Source: Reticulitermes speratus (Eukaryota; Arthropoda; Insecta; Blattodea; Rhinotermitidae). From it: a stretch of DNA of 64,000 nt. The notes under the pieces are model-generated. The model had not been told where the DNA came from. It saw only the letters and a program-made list of their open reading frames with translations, and did no database searches. The DNA is taken from positions 17,807,533-17,871,532 of the forward strand of contig JAJKFL010000014.1 in NCBI GenBank assembly GCA_021186555.1, read 5' to 3'. Shown here in pieces: positions 33,160 through 45,984 of the stretch. Position 1 is the stretch's first letter; each line of letters opens with the position of its first letter. The translations under genes and the position numbers were made by a program.

Positions 33160-35442
33160 AAAGTTTATGCTGTGATGTAAAAACATATTACGGCTAACGA
33201 TCTTAACAAGTTTTGCATGTGTACTTCTGTCATAATCCCTTCTTTGTAGTAAATATGTTCGCCGTCTTTGATTATCTTCCAAACAAGTTCGATGTTTATG
33301 TATTTTTTTTTAATTTATGTCGAGAGCACTGCACAAAATTTATTGGGCGAATTTAATTATAATCCATGTCACTCTACGAGCTGTTCTTCCCACGAAACTG
33401 AAATCAAACATTATAAAATCTTCCTAAAATGTAAATGGCTTAAACATTAACACATTGCATAAAGCCCATAATACATGAAGGTCTGTAAAAAATTCCAGTT
33501 TACACTTTGCGAAATAAAGAAAAAAATTTGTGCACGTTTATTTGCAGTGTGACATATCTAGGGTTGATTAGTTTCATCAGCAGTATAACTTATAATCCTG
33601 TGAAGTGTATTCATTACCGGTGTTAGCAATTGTTTTGTATCTGCAGTAAATTACCATAATAAAAAAATGCCGGAATGTAAGTTCCAAATGTTATTACTGT
33701 GCCTGTGTAAAGAACTAAATTAAATTTTATGGCCGTAAGTTTGGTAGACTAAACAGTCAGTCAAAGCATCTGCAAGGTTTCAGGCCTTCTCCACCGTGCA
33801 GTTGACATCTTTGCTCCTACGTGTTGTTACGTTGCGTAGGTTGGTTTCTTGAAAACATCTTACGCCGCGCAACAACCCAACAAACATAGACCTCAGTTGA
33901 GGCATTTTTTTACTTTGGGACAAAAGAAATTTACCGCAAAGTTGGATGTAGCCTAGCTGCAGGAAGAATATTGCAGTACACTTCTTATGCATTTTTCTTC
34001 TTCTCTATATGTAATAATTCCAAAAGGACTTATTATTCTGCAAAAGTATTTGCAAATTTTATAAAAATGTTTTAAGTCGTATTACTCTTTGCTGAATTGA
34101 AGTCAATCCACCAGACAAATTTGTCGCTTTATAATACAGTTACCATAATTATTGCGGATACAGTATGACACAAACGCAGATATATATTGGTGATCAAACA
34201 TCTTTTCTGTTAATTCCAGGCTTAAATTATTTATATAGATTTTAAAAACTCTTTTACTATATCTTCAAATTCCGTCACGTTGAGACCAGAAGATTAAGTT
34301 CATACAGTTGTTTCCATCTGTTCCTTGTAATATGTCTACAGCCGTTCGAGAGATTCTCGTGGAAAACATTACGAATTCCATTACATTGCGTGCCATCCAT
34401 AGATCTAATTTCATGACAATGCGAACTTCAGAGGTGGCAGCAGCTCTAATTACATGCAACGTAAAGTGTCGAGATTGTGTGGTGATAAATCTGAAAAAAT
34501 GTTCCTACTTCTTAAGGTAATTTTTGTAAAAAATTCGTTGACTCCTCGACACCAATATTTACTTCTGTGCTTTGTATTAAAAAAGGAGCCATTTAAATAT
34601 TTCAGATTTGTTACAGTGAATGATAGGCTACAAACCTAAATATGTAGGCTTATACACACACCCCCACACACACGCACACACACACAATAAATATTTTGTT
34701 GTTGTGTACGCGAGAAGGTGGACTGAAGGGCATATATCCTGCAACAGCATTTTGAGTACTTCATGTACCTGGAACATCGTTTAGCAGAAATTATGCAATA
34801 AGTATATCACTTTCATAAAATTAGTTTTCTTTTACATCATCATATCTTCCATGATTCGGTCAGCGTTTCACTTATAATGAAAGTTTAAAATTTCTTAGTT
34901 ATTATGAACACAGTACACACATAATACTGTGATTAAATTGGTCGTGAAACGCAAGTATCATCATTAGTCTCTCATTACTTCTGCATAAAGTTTTAGAATA
35001 ATTATGTTTAATTTTGTAATTTTCCAAAGTGTTTAATATTACATTATATTTGTTTAAGCACTTCCTGCACTACTGCGTTCTGTTCGATTATCCTTAAAAG
35101 AGTCTCGCAGGTTGTCTAACTCCGCAGACAAATGCGAGGATAGCAGGACATTCTCCAACGAATTTTTCTGCCATATCCTTTATAATTCATTAATCTCTAA
35201 GCATTCTGTTATTCGAGGCTATACAGTCTGATTTAAGGCGTTGCTGGAGGATTTAGGCGAGTGGTGCGGCCACCCCGCACGGCAGAGTCCAAGGGGCGGC
35301 CAGATGAATATTTTAAGCTGAGAAAACTCTTAATATGAATCATCCCTGTTGCGTTTACAACAAACTAAGAATGCAGGTTTTCTTAGTCAACGGATCATCT
35401 CTGACCAATATCGCAACTGCATTATTTATTTTTTTTTATATT
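33160..35442. other. no gene; CA-rich tract
   Basis: It holds an impure CA tract at 34653-34687. A GC-rich patch at 35255-35305 (GCGGCCACCCCGCACGG) and CTAGCTACGTCGCTG near 35670 may mark the ends of a small DNA transposon, but I could not define it. Confidence 0.3.
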
Positions 35443-35485
35443 CGGCCTGATGATGGCTACCAACAGTAGCCGAAATATGTAGCTA
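35443..35485 (+). ncRNA. solitary hammerhead ribozyme motif
   Basis: Core CTGATGA is at 35447-35453, stem II GGCTAC caaca GTAGCC is perfect, and GAAATATGTA follows. Stem I is short (GGC with GCT, three pairs with one G-U). Flanks are AT-rich, and I see no second copy or inverted arm nearby. Confidence 0.55.
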
Positions 35486-36864
35486 ATTTATTAAATAGTA
35501 AATTTGTATTTTGAGTGAGAAAACCTGCATTTAAAAAATATTTTCTTCCCTTAATGGATTTTAAATTTTGAACCAAATAAAAGTAAGTCCAATAAGTATT
35601 TGCAATTTTTTAAATTTCGTAAATTTTAGTGCGGGCATTTTGATTACTCGTCCCGGACGCCAAGAAACCTAGCTACGTCGCTGGTCTGAGCTACAGATAG
35701 TGTTGCTAAAGAACCTTAAATAAATCCGGTCCAATGCCGGCATAATATCTGAAATTTGGCTACTACTGCTTCTTTTGACAGCTTTTCTAGGGCATTATTC
35801 TTTTATTAGACGCTATGTATCCCGATATGTAGGAAGTGTCGTTATAAAAACCATAAATATAAATACACAACAAAGTTATTTCGGGCTGTTTACCATTTTG
35901 TTCACGTAAACACAAATTGACATCTGTCGGCAGTAAACGTGTCTATTGTTACGGTAAGAATCACGGTACATGAGGCAGAGAATTCTGTACGTCACTTTTG
36001 CTCTGTGTGACTTTAACTAGTCTGAGCTTTGCGGCGACATCTCTTAGTCGGGTGGAGCCTTCATCACTGTAAGAAGCTAGAGACACTGTAGGACAATTAG
36101 ACTGGAACTTAACCCCCACCCCCATAACCTTGTTGTATTATTTTTATTCTTATACAATCTTTTTATGTTTCGGCACTTCTGCCCCCTGCCCCCGCCTTTT
36201 CTTCTTCTTTTCACCAAATGATAGAGTATTATATGCCAATATGCTCCTCCAAGGAAAGCTATGCTGATTGCACATTCATTTTTTAAGCCTAGTGGCCATT
36301 AAAGTAACACATGATTCAGGTATTGCCGCTCACAGTACAAAGAAAACGGTTCCTATTCACTCTCAATTTTTAAAACTGGAAACATTTATAAATAAGTTCT
36401 GACTCGGATGCAATTATTTTTGCCCTTTGGAGCAGGTCTCCTTCAATTAAATTTAGCTGTAACTGGTTTTTACGTTCGGCCGATAATGTCTAATCATGCC
36501 TTCAAATGATAATTAAGATTCATAAAGAGTATACAGTCTTCTATGTTGATCTTAAAGAAGGAAGCGACAAGCCTTTTCGAAACTTCTGCAATTTTAACAA
36601 CTTTAGCACCGCGTTGTACCTTAAAGACTCGGTAAAGATGGTTTTAGGCACTCCAAGTTTAATATAAAACTCAAGTTTTCGAAGAGAATGCACAAAAGAA
36701 AGTTAATTTAACGAATTTTATTTTGAAACACGTAATACCTCTTCGTTACGTAATGTAAGTAAATAGATATAGGTTGCCAGTAAGGAACTGTCTATATGGC
36801 TTGTGAAGGAATTCTGTAGTGTATATGTGCTTCGTTGTATAGCTAACTTAACTGGTCAACTTCA
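35486..36864. other. no recognised feature
   Basis: AT-rich, with a C-rich patch at 36111-36123. No open frame of note. Confidence 0.35.
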
Positions 36865-37125
36865 GCCGATCCCAGTGGCCGTGCGGTCTAAGGCGTGGGT
36901 CTTCGGCCGCTCGCTTACTAGGATCGTGGGCTCGAATCCCAACGGGGGCATGGATGTCTGTCTCTTGTGAGTGTTGTGTGTTGTCAGGTAGAGGTCTCTG
37001 CGACGAGCTGGTCCCTCGTCCAGAGGAGTCCTACCGACTGTGGTGTGTCTCAAATGTGTGTGATCATGAAACCTCGACGAAACGAGGAGGCCCAGGCCCA
37101 TATAGGGCTGTCGAGCCATACAAAA
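36865..37125 (+). mobile_element. SINE-A copy with 15-bp target duplication
   Basis: It begins GCCGATCCCAGTGGCCGTGC, with B box-like GGGCTCGAATCCC. It runs to GTCGAGCCATACAAAA. AACTGGTCAACTTCA occurs at both 36850-36864 and 37126-37140 without mismatch, so this insertion is young. Confidence 0.9.
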
Positions 37126-37140
37126 AACTGGTCAACTTCA

Positions 37141-40100
37141 TTTACTGAACGTGAAAAATAGTTGGCACGTTCGAAAAGAAACAGACTTTGGGTTAGTTGA
37201 ATAAAGCTTATAACTTCACGTAGTATTCTTAAGGCCCATTTCAATATTGGTCTTCCTTCTCTGCTTAGACCTCACGAGAGGTCTCTTCCCATTACGTTAT
37301 GACACAAACTGTACTAAGTATTTAGACCATTCATTGCCATGATGTGGAAACAACTTCGGCCTCCGTATTTTCACATTTAATTGGGCGGGTTTGGCACGGA
37401 GAATAAAGCACTTTCCAAGCAAACACATATGGGTTCTTGGCACCATAAAATTACTTACATCCTGTACGGTATAAGACCATAAAACTGTGTTTCTGCTTCT
37501 AAATTTCCGGGTGATTTATCACAACACACGAGCTTAGTGTAACAGTAATGCTGTACACTTCCATTAAAGTGGTGATTGATTCGAATGTCAGGCGGAGTAC
37601 CGGTTACATAGATTCACTTTTCTGTTAACTGTTCGCAGTATTTCGAGGCGAATTTCGCAATGTTATACTGAGTCTGGTCATAATCCTCTCCTTCAAAATA
37701 CTTGTATACAGTTCCAACTGGCTGAAATAACGTCGTTAAATAACGAAAATCCAATGTATTTTTCCCTAGTAGAATATTGCATCGGCAGATGCAAATATGG
37801 AACGTTGCAGGTGCAGATAATATTTCCATGCTTTGCTACATTCCACGCTTTGTGATTTGTTTAACGACAGAGTCAGTAGCTCAGAGTATAGGCCTGTGGC
37901 TACATTTCGTGTTAAGTAGATCCTAAGTGGATCCTAAGTGGGTCCCTTGTCAGCACAAGAGGGCGAGCCTTCAAATTGTCCTCCGAGGAGATAGTCTCCA
38001 GATATGGAGGGTAGCTGCGAAAGTATTGCGTAAGCAGTTTCGGACAGCCGAGAAGTGGAGATCCTCTTGCGTGGTGGTTGAGCTGTCGAAGCCTTGCACT
38101 AACAGTGAGAATGTACATAGGGTCACGGACTTGTGCAGCTTCTGTGAAACGACTTAGACAGCGGAGTGTTGGACGTGAAATATGGAACTGCAAATATCAG
38201 AAGTTTTGTTAAGAGATTTAAAAGCAAAAATGAAATAAAGTGTCCTACGTGTTCTTACCACATGGATCATTAATTAGCGAAACCAATCATTTATCACGAT
38301 TTTAAACAAATTAGAACATTGTTACACTGCTGGCTTACATATCACCCAGCGTACAGTAAGTACATATTTTTCTTGTATTGTCTTAAATTTAACATTACTA
38401 CATAAAAAAGCTTCAAATAAAATTTTCATATCTTAATCAGACCTCTTTTATTTTATCACTAGCTTCTTGTGTAAGTAAGAATAATGTTTAGTTATGGCAT
38501 TCTGTGAATCTCATAATATCATATTTTATCGATGAGTGTCAAGTAGCCTCAGAAATTAAATATGCGGACAGATAGATAGAATAGACAGAATTGTGTGGTA
38601 AGGTTTGTGGAGAGCTATGTACGAGTAAGTGTAGCTGGAACGTCAGCGGTTTCCCTCGTGTTGCGGCCCGACTGATTGCAAAAACCCGTCAGTCCGGCTC
38701 CTTCTTGAGCAGGGCCAGGCGATCCATGCCATCTCACATTCGGCCGTAGGGACATGGCTTAGTAACTGAAAGCAACACTGGCTTGAATAAACTATCCTTT
38801 CGTTTGCAGAGTAATTCTTTCCTAATTTGCATTAATTGATATAACTCAATCTTGTTGTAAATACAAGAGGAAATTCTTGTTACAGGTATATCGTGGTCTT
38901 AATTTTGCGTTCTGAACGTCAGGCGGCAGCCATATTATGATCCTTGTCATTCTGTTCCTTTTATTGGACAGTTTTAAATTTAGTTGTGGAGACAAGGCTC
39001 CAGCCCTCCCTAAATAATGGCGGACTTCACATTCTTGACCTTCGGTACCTCAGATTTCTCTACCTCTTGAATAACTACTTGGTTGACCCTCAGAGTCCTG
39101 GAGACAGGATGGAAGTAAACTTCGCATTTACGCTTCTAGTATGAAACCACATACAAGTGACGTCACTACTAAAGTAACTGTACAATAGTTCATTTGTACT
39201 TGCTTAAGGAAAATTCTGGAATTTATGTAAGAAAAATAATTAGTTGTACTGTACAAATAAGGCTGCAGACACAAAGATGTAACGCCATGAAACTAGAAAC
39301 TCCTCAGATATTTCATTTTCTGAAAATTTTAAATTTATGTTTCTTAAAGAACGGGATGCCAAAGCCCACCAAGGGCTGTAGTGCAAGAGAAGAAGAAGTT
39401 TCTTAAAGAAACAATATGCGAACAGCAGTTCGTTACAAGACAATAAGTACTGAAGTAAAAATAACCCAGAGTGGCGGGCATTCCTTATTTGATATTATAA
39501 TTGCGGCTAAAAACATAGGTTTATTGTCATATATTTTACATTTGGCGTTTATTCTAATGTAACATTTACGAACACGTTCCTTTCAACTCTCTGTACTGTA
39601 TCTCTTTTTTATAGCCTAGTGGCCTGCATCGTATTCTCCATAATACTAACGCAGTAAAACTGGTTTTCATACGTTAGCTTATTTTATTACTTACAACACG
39701 TGTTTTGCTTATACCATTTTGTATCAAGTGCATCAAAGAGGAAGTTCCTTGCTGGATCTAAACTTTCCTAAACTAAGTTTTAGTTTAATCTATGAAAAGA
39801 GGGTTTGAGAGAAGGTCCTTCCTAACTTGACTACCAGATTATCCTGACGTCTTATATTCTGCCAAAAAGGGGTGTTAACAAAGTGGGTGTCACTCCTGCT
39901 TCGTAGTTATGATGTCGCAGGTTAAAATCTCTGCCCAAAAAAAGGCATTACCTGAGTAAGATTTTCCTTCTTTCTATTCTCTTCTTCTAGTTACAGGACG
40001 ATGTACTCTGTCACCCTTCATCAACATTCTTTGCAATTCGTTATTCAGTTGTCACCCTAAAGTGCGACGCTGTCTAGCCCGACTTCATGACAGTGTCATT

Positions 40101-41486
40101 AAATAAGCAACATAAATAAAGGGAGGGAGAAAACACAAGGAACGTCAGTCCAATTATAAATTTTGTCGAAGTCGGGGAGACATTGTCACGTGCACTGAGA
40201 TAGATTCGAACTCGGCACTGAGCGAAAAGTAAAGCACATATTAACGCGCATACCTGTAACGGTTGACAGTCATGGATATTTTAAAAGAAAACTGTAGCTG
40301 TTTTTATGATGTCAACAAATAAGTGTGTTGTTTTTTAATGTGGAGTACCGAAAAACTCTGCCAGTATGTGACACTGCACAGTAGAGTGAAGGAAATATCA
40401 TTCAGACGTTTCAGTAATTTGTTAAGACAAAATGTGTCCAATTTGCAATTGCTGTAATTTGTTACGTTTTAAGTTATATTACAAATATAATAAAAAACAA
40501 CTCTTAGTCAGTTACTGCTTTCACGCGGCTTAAGTTGAATTCGTAACCGGGACATTAATATTCGGCCGCTTTTTATGTATTTCGTGACAGTAGTAGGGCT
40601 CAGTTGCTTTTAGAGAAAACATCGTCGACTCACATTTAATTCTGAGGCCGTTAACAGTAGTTGGTGACGATAGGATAATATGATGATGCCCTATAATACG
40701 ACGCAAGCAGTTTGGCAGAAATTGTGTCTCTACAGTCTTCTGGTCAGCATTAGAAATTTCTGTTTAAATTAATTTTCGCTATACGTCGTCTGTAGAACCG
40801 CCTGCATTTAAGTATTCTACTATTTACCACGCTCATTTGCGAGTTATGCCACTCTTGCACTCGCTGCGGTGGAGTCTGCCTGGGAAAACACAGAAACCCT
40901 TTCTTCGAGGCATGAGGTGTTACGTGCTCCTGAGAGCCGCCCTCCTTCTAATGGTCACAACAACCACTCAAGCCTCAAATTTGTAATATTTCTTCCCTTC
41001 TTCGGCACTGATAATGCTCTCATTTCTGTTTTCCATTCTTCCGTCACTCTCCTCCGCCTTCTTGAAACAGCTGATCTCCATTTATCCGTATCTTCTGAGA
41101 CTAAGATCAACGAACTTAAATACACAGGCACGAATGCACGCACGCACAAGCACACATGTTGAATATTGTAAGTTACTTATAATCAGACACACATATGGAA
41201 GAAGTGATAGGACTCAATTTTACAATGGCAAATAGGAATATTCTGTTTTTTTAGACTTATTTCACTTCAGAGTCAGAAAATATTCCCCTATATGCATGTA
41301 TATATACTGTTCCATATGTTAGTACGAAGTTATATTGGTACGATTTCGGTAGTGTTAAACGAAAAGCTAGTGATCAACAAACATGTTTGTCCTGATAGCG
41401 ATAACGTAAGTGTGATTTAGGACAGCACATAACAAGGGACATTTTATACAGGTCAAAAAGAAAATATTTTAAATATATAGTGTAGC
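37141..41486. other. 4.3 kb without supported genes
   Basis: A 76-codon plus frame at 37927-38157 in somewhat GC-richer DNA shows no known motif. Near 39870-40260 there are worn tRNA-like stretches (for example AGATTCGAACTCGG at 40203) suggesting old SINEs. The rest is unclassified. Confidence 0.3.
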
Positions 41487-41650
41487 AGACCCTTTATGCG
41501 TCAGGCGCTTAGTCGCAAGCTTCTCATCGCAGAGGATTGCATTCAATACCAGGGTAGTCAGTGTGGGATTTGTGGTGGAAATACTGACAATGAGACAGGT
41601 TTCTCTGCCAGTACTTCGGTTTTCCCACGTCAATATAATTCCACCGAAGC
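41487..41650 (+). mobile_element. diverged SINE-B fragment
   Basis: GCGTCAGGCGCTTAGTCGCA corresponds to the A-box region. GTGTGGGATTTGTGGTGGAA and TACTTCGGTTTTCCCACGTC match the SINE-B body. The tail is missing and the B box is worn (GATTGCATTC). Confidence 0.6.
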
Positions 41651-42109
41651 TTCATACTCATTCATTCATTATCACAGACGCTGTGTACTCTTAGCCATTA
41701 ACTCGTTAAATAACACCCTTATATTGTAAAAAGTTTTAAAATTATAGAATATAAATGTTGATCATTGTAAAATTTAGCTATGTTACTAATTTTCTTCATA
41801 TTTGTCTGTGCTTACAATTGTCACCCACTATTAAGTAGATGATTCATTTGAATTCCTCTTCAACAATGGCGAAGGAATATTAAGTCATCTGCGTGGGAAG
41901 ACAGATTTGTATATGCAATAAATGGCACTTCAGGACAGTTGATTTGAACGTAAATGCAAGAAGCCATTTGTAATGCTCTATAAGCGGTACATACGTAGTT
42001 CTTTATGTGGTTATCTTGACTTCACTGCCTACCAAATTCTGTTACTGAACAGAGTAAAAGCAAAGCAATCCCGTTACAGGCCCGGACAGGCCCGTAGGTT
42101 TCCAGGAGG

Positions 42110-42350
42110 TTGAGGCTCCCAGATTTCTAGATAATTGGCACATGTTGGTGGTAAGGTTGTCAGCCCTACGCACCGGCCGCCTTTACCCCCAGGAAATACT
42201 CCTGGTACTCATTTCTGTTAGAGGCTGAGTCGACCCCAGGGCCATAGGATTATGTCAATGAAAAATTCCAATGACACCATCGGTAATCGAACCCGCGACC
42301 TTCCGGCTTGTAGCGCAGTGCCTCAACTAACTACGCCACCGCGTACCCCA
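42110..42350 (-). mobile_element. SINE-C relative with a different head
   Basis: CACCGGCCGCCTTTACCCCC and GGCTGAGTCGACCCCAGGGC follow the SINE-C body. The head read on the minus strand is GGTACGCGGTGGCGTAGTTA with B box GCGGGTTCGATTACC, closer to an alanine- or lysine-type tRNA than the usual SINE-C head. Confidence 0.55.
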
Positions 42351-43504
42351 CTGAACAGTGTCCAGAGAAAGGTCCCTTTACATTTTCAGAAACACTTCGT
42401 GAAGTATTTGTATCCACAAATTCTATCTTCTTGCCTCCTGTCTAAAACCTAAATGTTAATATACACACAATCATGTTACATGTTTTACATGCGTGTCAAA
42501 CCTCATCTTTCACCACAAGGGAAACACACAAACTGAGGGTATTTGAGTTTTGAAAAGAATCTTGGAACATGAGACACAGAAATTTTATGAGGGCAGAAAA
42601 ATGGAATTGGAAGGGGTTTGGTAATTTGTACTCTTCACTAAATCTTGTTAGGATGATCAAGTCATAAAAATTGTAAACGGGGAACTTGAGAAAGAAAGTG
42701 GCCACACGGGAGACCTAGGAGTAGAAGGGAGAATGATTAATATGGATCTTAAAGAAACTGTGTTTGGATTTGTGGAGTGGATTCAAATGTCTTTACAGAG
42801 CTTTAAATTTATGTCGTTTGTGTGACAAGAAAATTGAAACAATAAAACCACAGGCCTGATGTGTAAGATACGAGGTAAGGCACACTTTGTTCGATGTTGT
42901 GTTTTGGACAGAGTACTTCCAGAATCTGAATAGAACTTTATGAAATGTGTCTACAAAGAACTCGCCTGTTTGTTATGCGCTTTGCACTTTGCCAGCATAT
43001 TTTTCATTATTATCCACTTCAGTTTGTTTGACAGGTGTAATGAGAAGAAAAATCAAGAGTTTTTTGAGAAACTGTTGCCGTAGATTACATGCGTTTGTAA
43101 ACAGACAGTAACGTAGTGCTTGTGTTTGCCCTCGTACTATGCTCCTTCCTAAAGCTCCGTGACAAGTGACAAATAATTTCGTATGAGAAGTATTCATACG
43201 TTATTTATCACCTTACGTGGAAGGCGTTTAATGATTACCCTAAACAAATCGAAAAAGTGAAACAAATTTTTCAACACAAACCTTCGCTTCGTCATTAAAA
43301 AAATTGGGAAGTATGCGCTTGCTTTCTTATTGACGAATGACAGCCTTTACGAGTACTTCCCATGGACAGAAAGAGCGTCTCCGAAAAATATGTGTGCCGC
43401 GTAATTGTATTTGATTTGCGCATGTATGCCTATGTAACTTGAACATTACACAACATAGATACAGTTATTCTGTGTTATCCGTGTCAAGTAAAACAGTAAG
43501 TTGT
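42351..43504. other. no recognised feature
   Basis: Short open frames only, without recognised motifs. Confidence 0.35.
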
Positions 43505-43575
43505 TTCCGTGCATGTGATGAAGGCATATAGATCAGCCTGTAGTCTGTTCGCTACACCGACTATGTTATCCTGGC
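43505..43575 (-). mobile_element. SINE-C with internal deletion
   Basis: TGATGAAGGCATATAG (tail) is joined directly to AGCCTGTAGTCTGTTCGCTA and CACCGACTATGTTATCC (head complement). About 180 bases of the body are missing. Confidence 0.6.
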
Positions 43576-43786
43576 TTCAAATGCAATCCTTTAAATCGCA
43601 CTCGATGCTTAACCGAAGGCTTTTGGGTAAGGGTACACGTTTGCTTTACAGATAGCTTAATACTTATAGCCGCAGAAGGCGATATGTTTCAATATAACGT
43701 GCCTTACAATAAGTTTCCTTCTACTATAAAAATACTTTTTTTGTTTCTTATTCTGATCTCTTTCTATCTACTCATGGTAGGTGTAG

Positions 43787-44045
43787 GCCGATCCCAGTGG
43801 CCGTGCGGTCTAAGGCGTGGGTCTGCGGCCGCTCGCTTACTAGGATTGTGGGTTCGAATCCCACCGGGGGGCATGGATATCTGTCTCTTGTGAGTGTTGT
43901 GTGTTGTCAGGTAGAGGTCTCTGTGACGGGCTGGTCCCTCGTTCAGAGGAGTACTACCGACTGTGGTGTGTCTAAAGTGTGATCGTGAAGCCTCGAAAAT
44001 GAGGCGGCCTAGGCCCCCAAGGGGCTGTCGAGTCACTGGAAAAAA
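43787..44045 (+). mobile_element. SINE-A copy with perfect 13-bp duplication
   Basis: Head GCCGATCCCAGTGGCCGTGC, B box GGGTTCGAATCCC, A-rich end. ATGGTAGGTGTAG flanks it at 43774-43786 and 44046-44058 (the first A is shared with the tail). Confidence 0.9.
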
Positions 44046-44074
44046 ATGGTAGGTGTAGAGGGCTATTGTTGCAT

Positions 44075-44272
44075 CTGGTCACACTCAGTAGCACACAGAC
44101 ACACCTCGGTAGGACTCCTCTGGACGAGGGATCGGCCCGTCGCCGAGACCTCTACCTGACAACACAACAATCACAAGAGAGATATCCATGTCCCCGGCAG
44201 GATTCGAACCCGCAATCCCAGCAAGCGAGCGGCAGCAAAACCACGACTTACACCGCGCGGCCAGGACTCTGC
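44075..44272 (-). mobile_element. SINE-A copy, inverted, tail truncated
   Basis: It is the reverse complement of the family: AGGACTCCTCTGGACGAGGG, GACCTCTACCTGACAACACA, GGATTCGAACCCGC, then the head complement ACACCGCGCGGCCAGG. It lies 30 bases past the preceding copy, tail to tail. Confidence 0.8.
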
Positions 44273-44726
44273 CTGTAAAAATACATTCGTCGAACACAAA
44301 GCGCAGACACCTCTTCCATTTGCCAGCTTCAATGTCTCCCCTTTGTCCAGATTTGCACATTTACAAATGGTACGTTCTATTTTGGAGTATTTATTTAGGG
44401 TCCTGTTTTCACCATTTATAAATTGCACTACGCAGGGCATCCTGTGATTTATTGATATTAGGTTCCTCGAAACCAGTCTTCCATCACACACTCATCGTAA
44501 CCTCATTTGACTTCTGGCCGTTCCCAAAAATAAAAATGCATTTCGGCTTACTTAACGTCAGCCAATCAAAGCTGGAGACTTTAAATTGCCAGTGCAGAGA
44601 ACAAATATTAGTGAAAGATATAAAGTACTATAATGGAGTACACATACTTATTTTTCAAGCGTGTTTTTTTAACCGACGTGCTTTATTGGGTTTGCTATGC
44701 CTTTAAGACTGGTATAGGTGTATTAC

Positions 44727-44973
44727 GCCGATCCCAGTGGCCGTGCGGTCTAAGGCGTGGGTCTGCGGCCGCTCGCTTAGTAGGATTGTGGGTTCGAATC
44801 CTACCGGGGGCATGGATGTCTGTCTCTTGTGACTGTTGTGTGTTGTCAGGTAGAGGTCTCTGCGACGAGCTGGTCCCTCGTCCAGAGGAGTCCTACCGAA
44901 TGTGGTGCGTCTAAAAAAAAGTGTGATCGTGAAGCCTCGAAAAATGAGGCGGCCTAGGCCATTGGAAAAAAAA
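44727..44973 (+). mobile_element. SINE-A copy with 13-bp duplication
   Basis: GCCGATCCCAGTGGCCGTGC at the head, B box GGGTTCGAATCC, tail ATTGGAAAAAAAA. ATAGGTGTATTAC (44714-44726) and ATAGATGTATTAC (44974-44986) flank it with one mismatch. Confidence 0.88.
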
Positions 44974-45746
44974 ATAGATGTATTACTGAAGATTCCGTTA
45001 ATTGTTAGTCGAACGTAAACAGCTGGAAGATATTCCATTACAGACCTATTCACAATAAACGGGTCAAATGTGCCATGAATCCAGTTCAAACCGATTTCGG
45101 TCACGGGTTTGGTAATGTCTGACTCGTCCGTTTTTCGATAATAGACATATACGCAGCGATTAATTTTTTTATGTAAATAAGTCAGTGTTTTATTGAAGTT
45201 GTATATAAGTTAGGGGCTATTGTATGTCGATAAGGAATGACAGAACAATTGGTTTAAAATAAAAATGGTTGGAAAGAAATAGAAGAATAAAAATAATACA
45301 AGTGTGGCCATTCCCATCGTGGCAAAAGCATAAAAGTTTGGTTCCTTCTTCACGTATGGAACTGTTTCTGCAAGCACGTACCTTATTCAGAAAAATAAAA
45401 GAATGGGTCGTGGACGATTTTACACCTAGTCCTACCATTGTATATGCATATTATGTAATAAGCATACTTTACTGCTATTTAAACTATTATTAGTTTGAAT
45501 TTTTGGTCTGTTATGATGAATCCTTATTTCTTTCTTGTGTATGTCTACTGCTTATTATGTGTTTCAAAAGTGGATAAGATGAACAAATAACGGATAAATA
45601 ATATGTCCGACAGCACATATGCATGTTTGTTCGGCGACAGTACTCGACAGATTCTGATTACATTTTGTAGTCAGCGCTCCACACCAACAATTTATTGGGC
45701 GAATGTTATTTGACTTTCCTTATTTCCACGTAACACCTACTGTATA

Positions 45747-45967
45747 ACTAACTCCATGGAGCAGAGTCCTTCTTGAGAAGCTAACAGGTCGTCAGCTAGT
45801 CAAGAAATTCCCCACGTTTTATGGAACCCGAAGGTTCATTACCGCATTCACAAGAGCCCGCCACCTGTCCCTATCCTGAGCCATATCAATCCAGGCCATG
45901 CTATCCCATCCCACTTCTTGAAGATTCATTTTAATATTATCCTCGCATCTACGCCTGGGTCTTCCAA
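45747..45967 (-). mobile_element. 5'-truncated RTE-like LINE insertion with 17-bp duplication
   Basis: The minus strand encodes the last 49 codons of the reverse transcriptase protein without interruption ([19 protein letters not shown] ... [19 protein letters not shown], stop). About 70 bases of 3' UTR follow, ending at ...CTCCATGGAGTTAGT. GTAACACCTACTGTATA occurs perfectly on both sides (45730-45746, 45968-45984). This is the youngest LINE copy here. Confidence 0.85.
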
Positions 45968-45984
45968 GTAACACCTACTGTATA

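Noticed and set aside
36865..36950. tRNA-Leu gene at the SINE-A heads
   Set aside because: The A and B boxes are present, but a proper acceptor stem and anticodon arm do not form, and the unit continues into the SINE body with a target duplication.
37912..38193. Frames of 76 and 93 codons on opposite strands in a GC-richer patch
   Set aside because: Neither resembles a known protein, and both strands being open argues for composition.
43764..45104. Several frames of 60-133 codons with a shared GLGRLIF / GFEPTI pattern
   Set aside because: All fall in SINE-A copies and reflect the element, not a protein.
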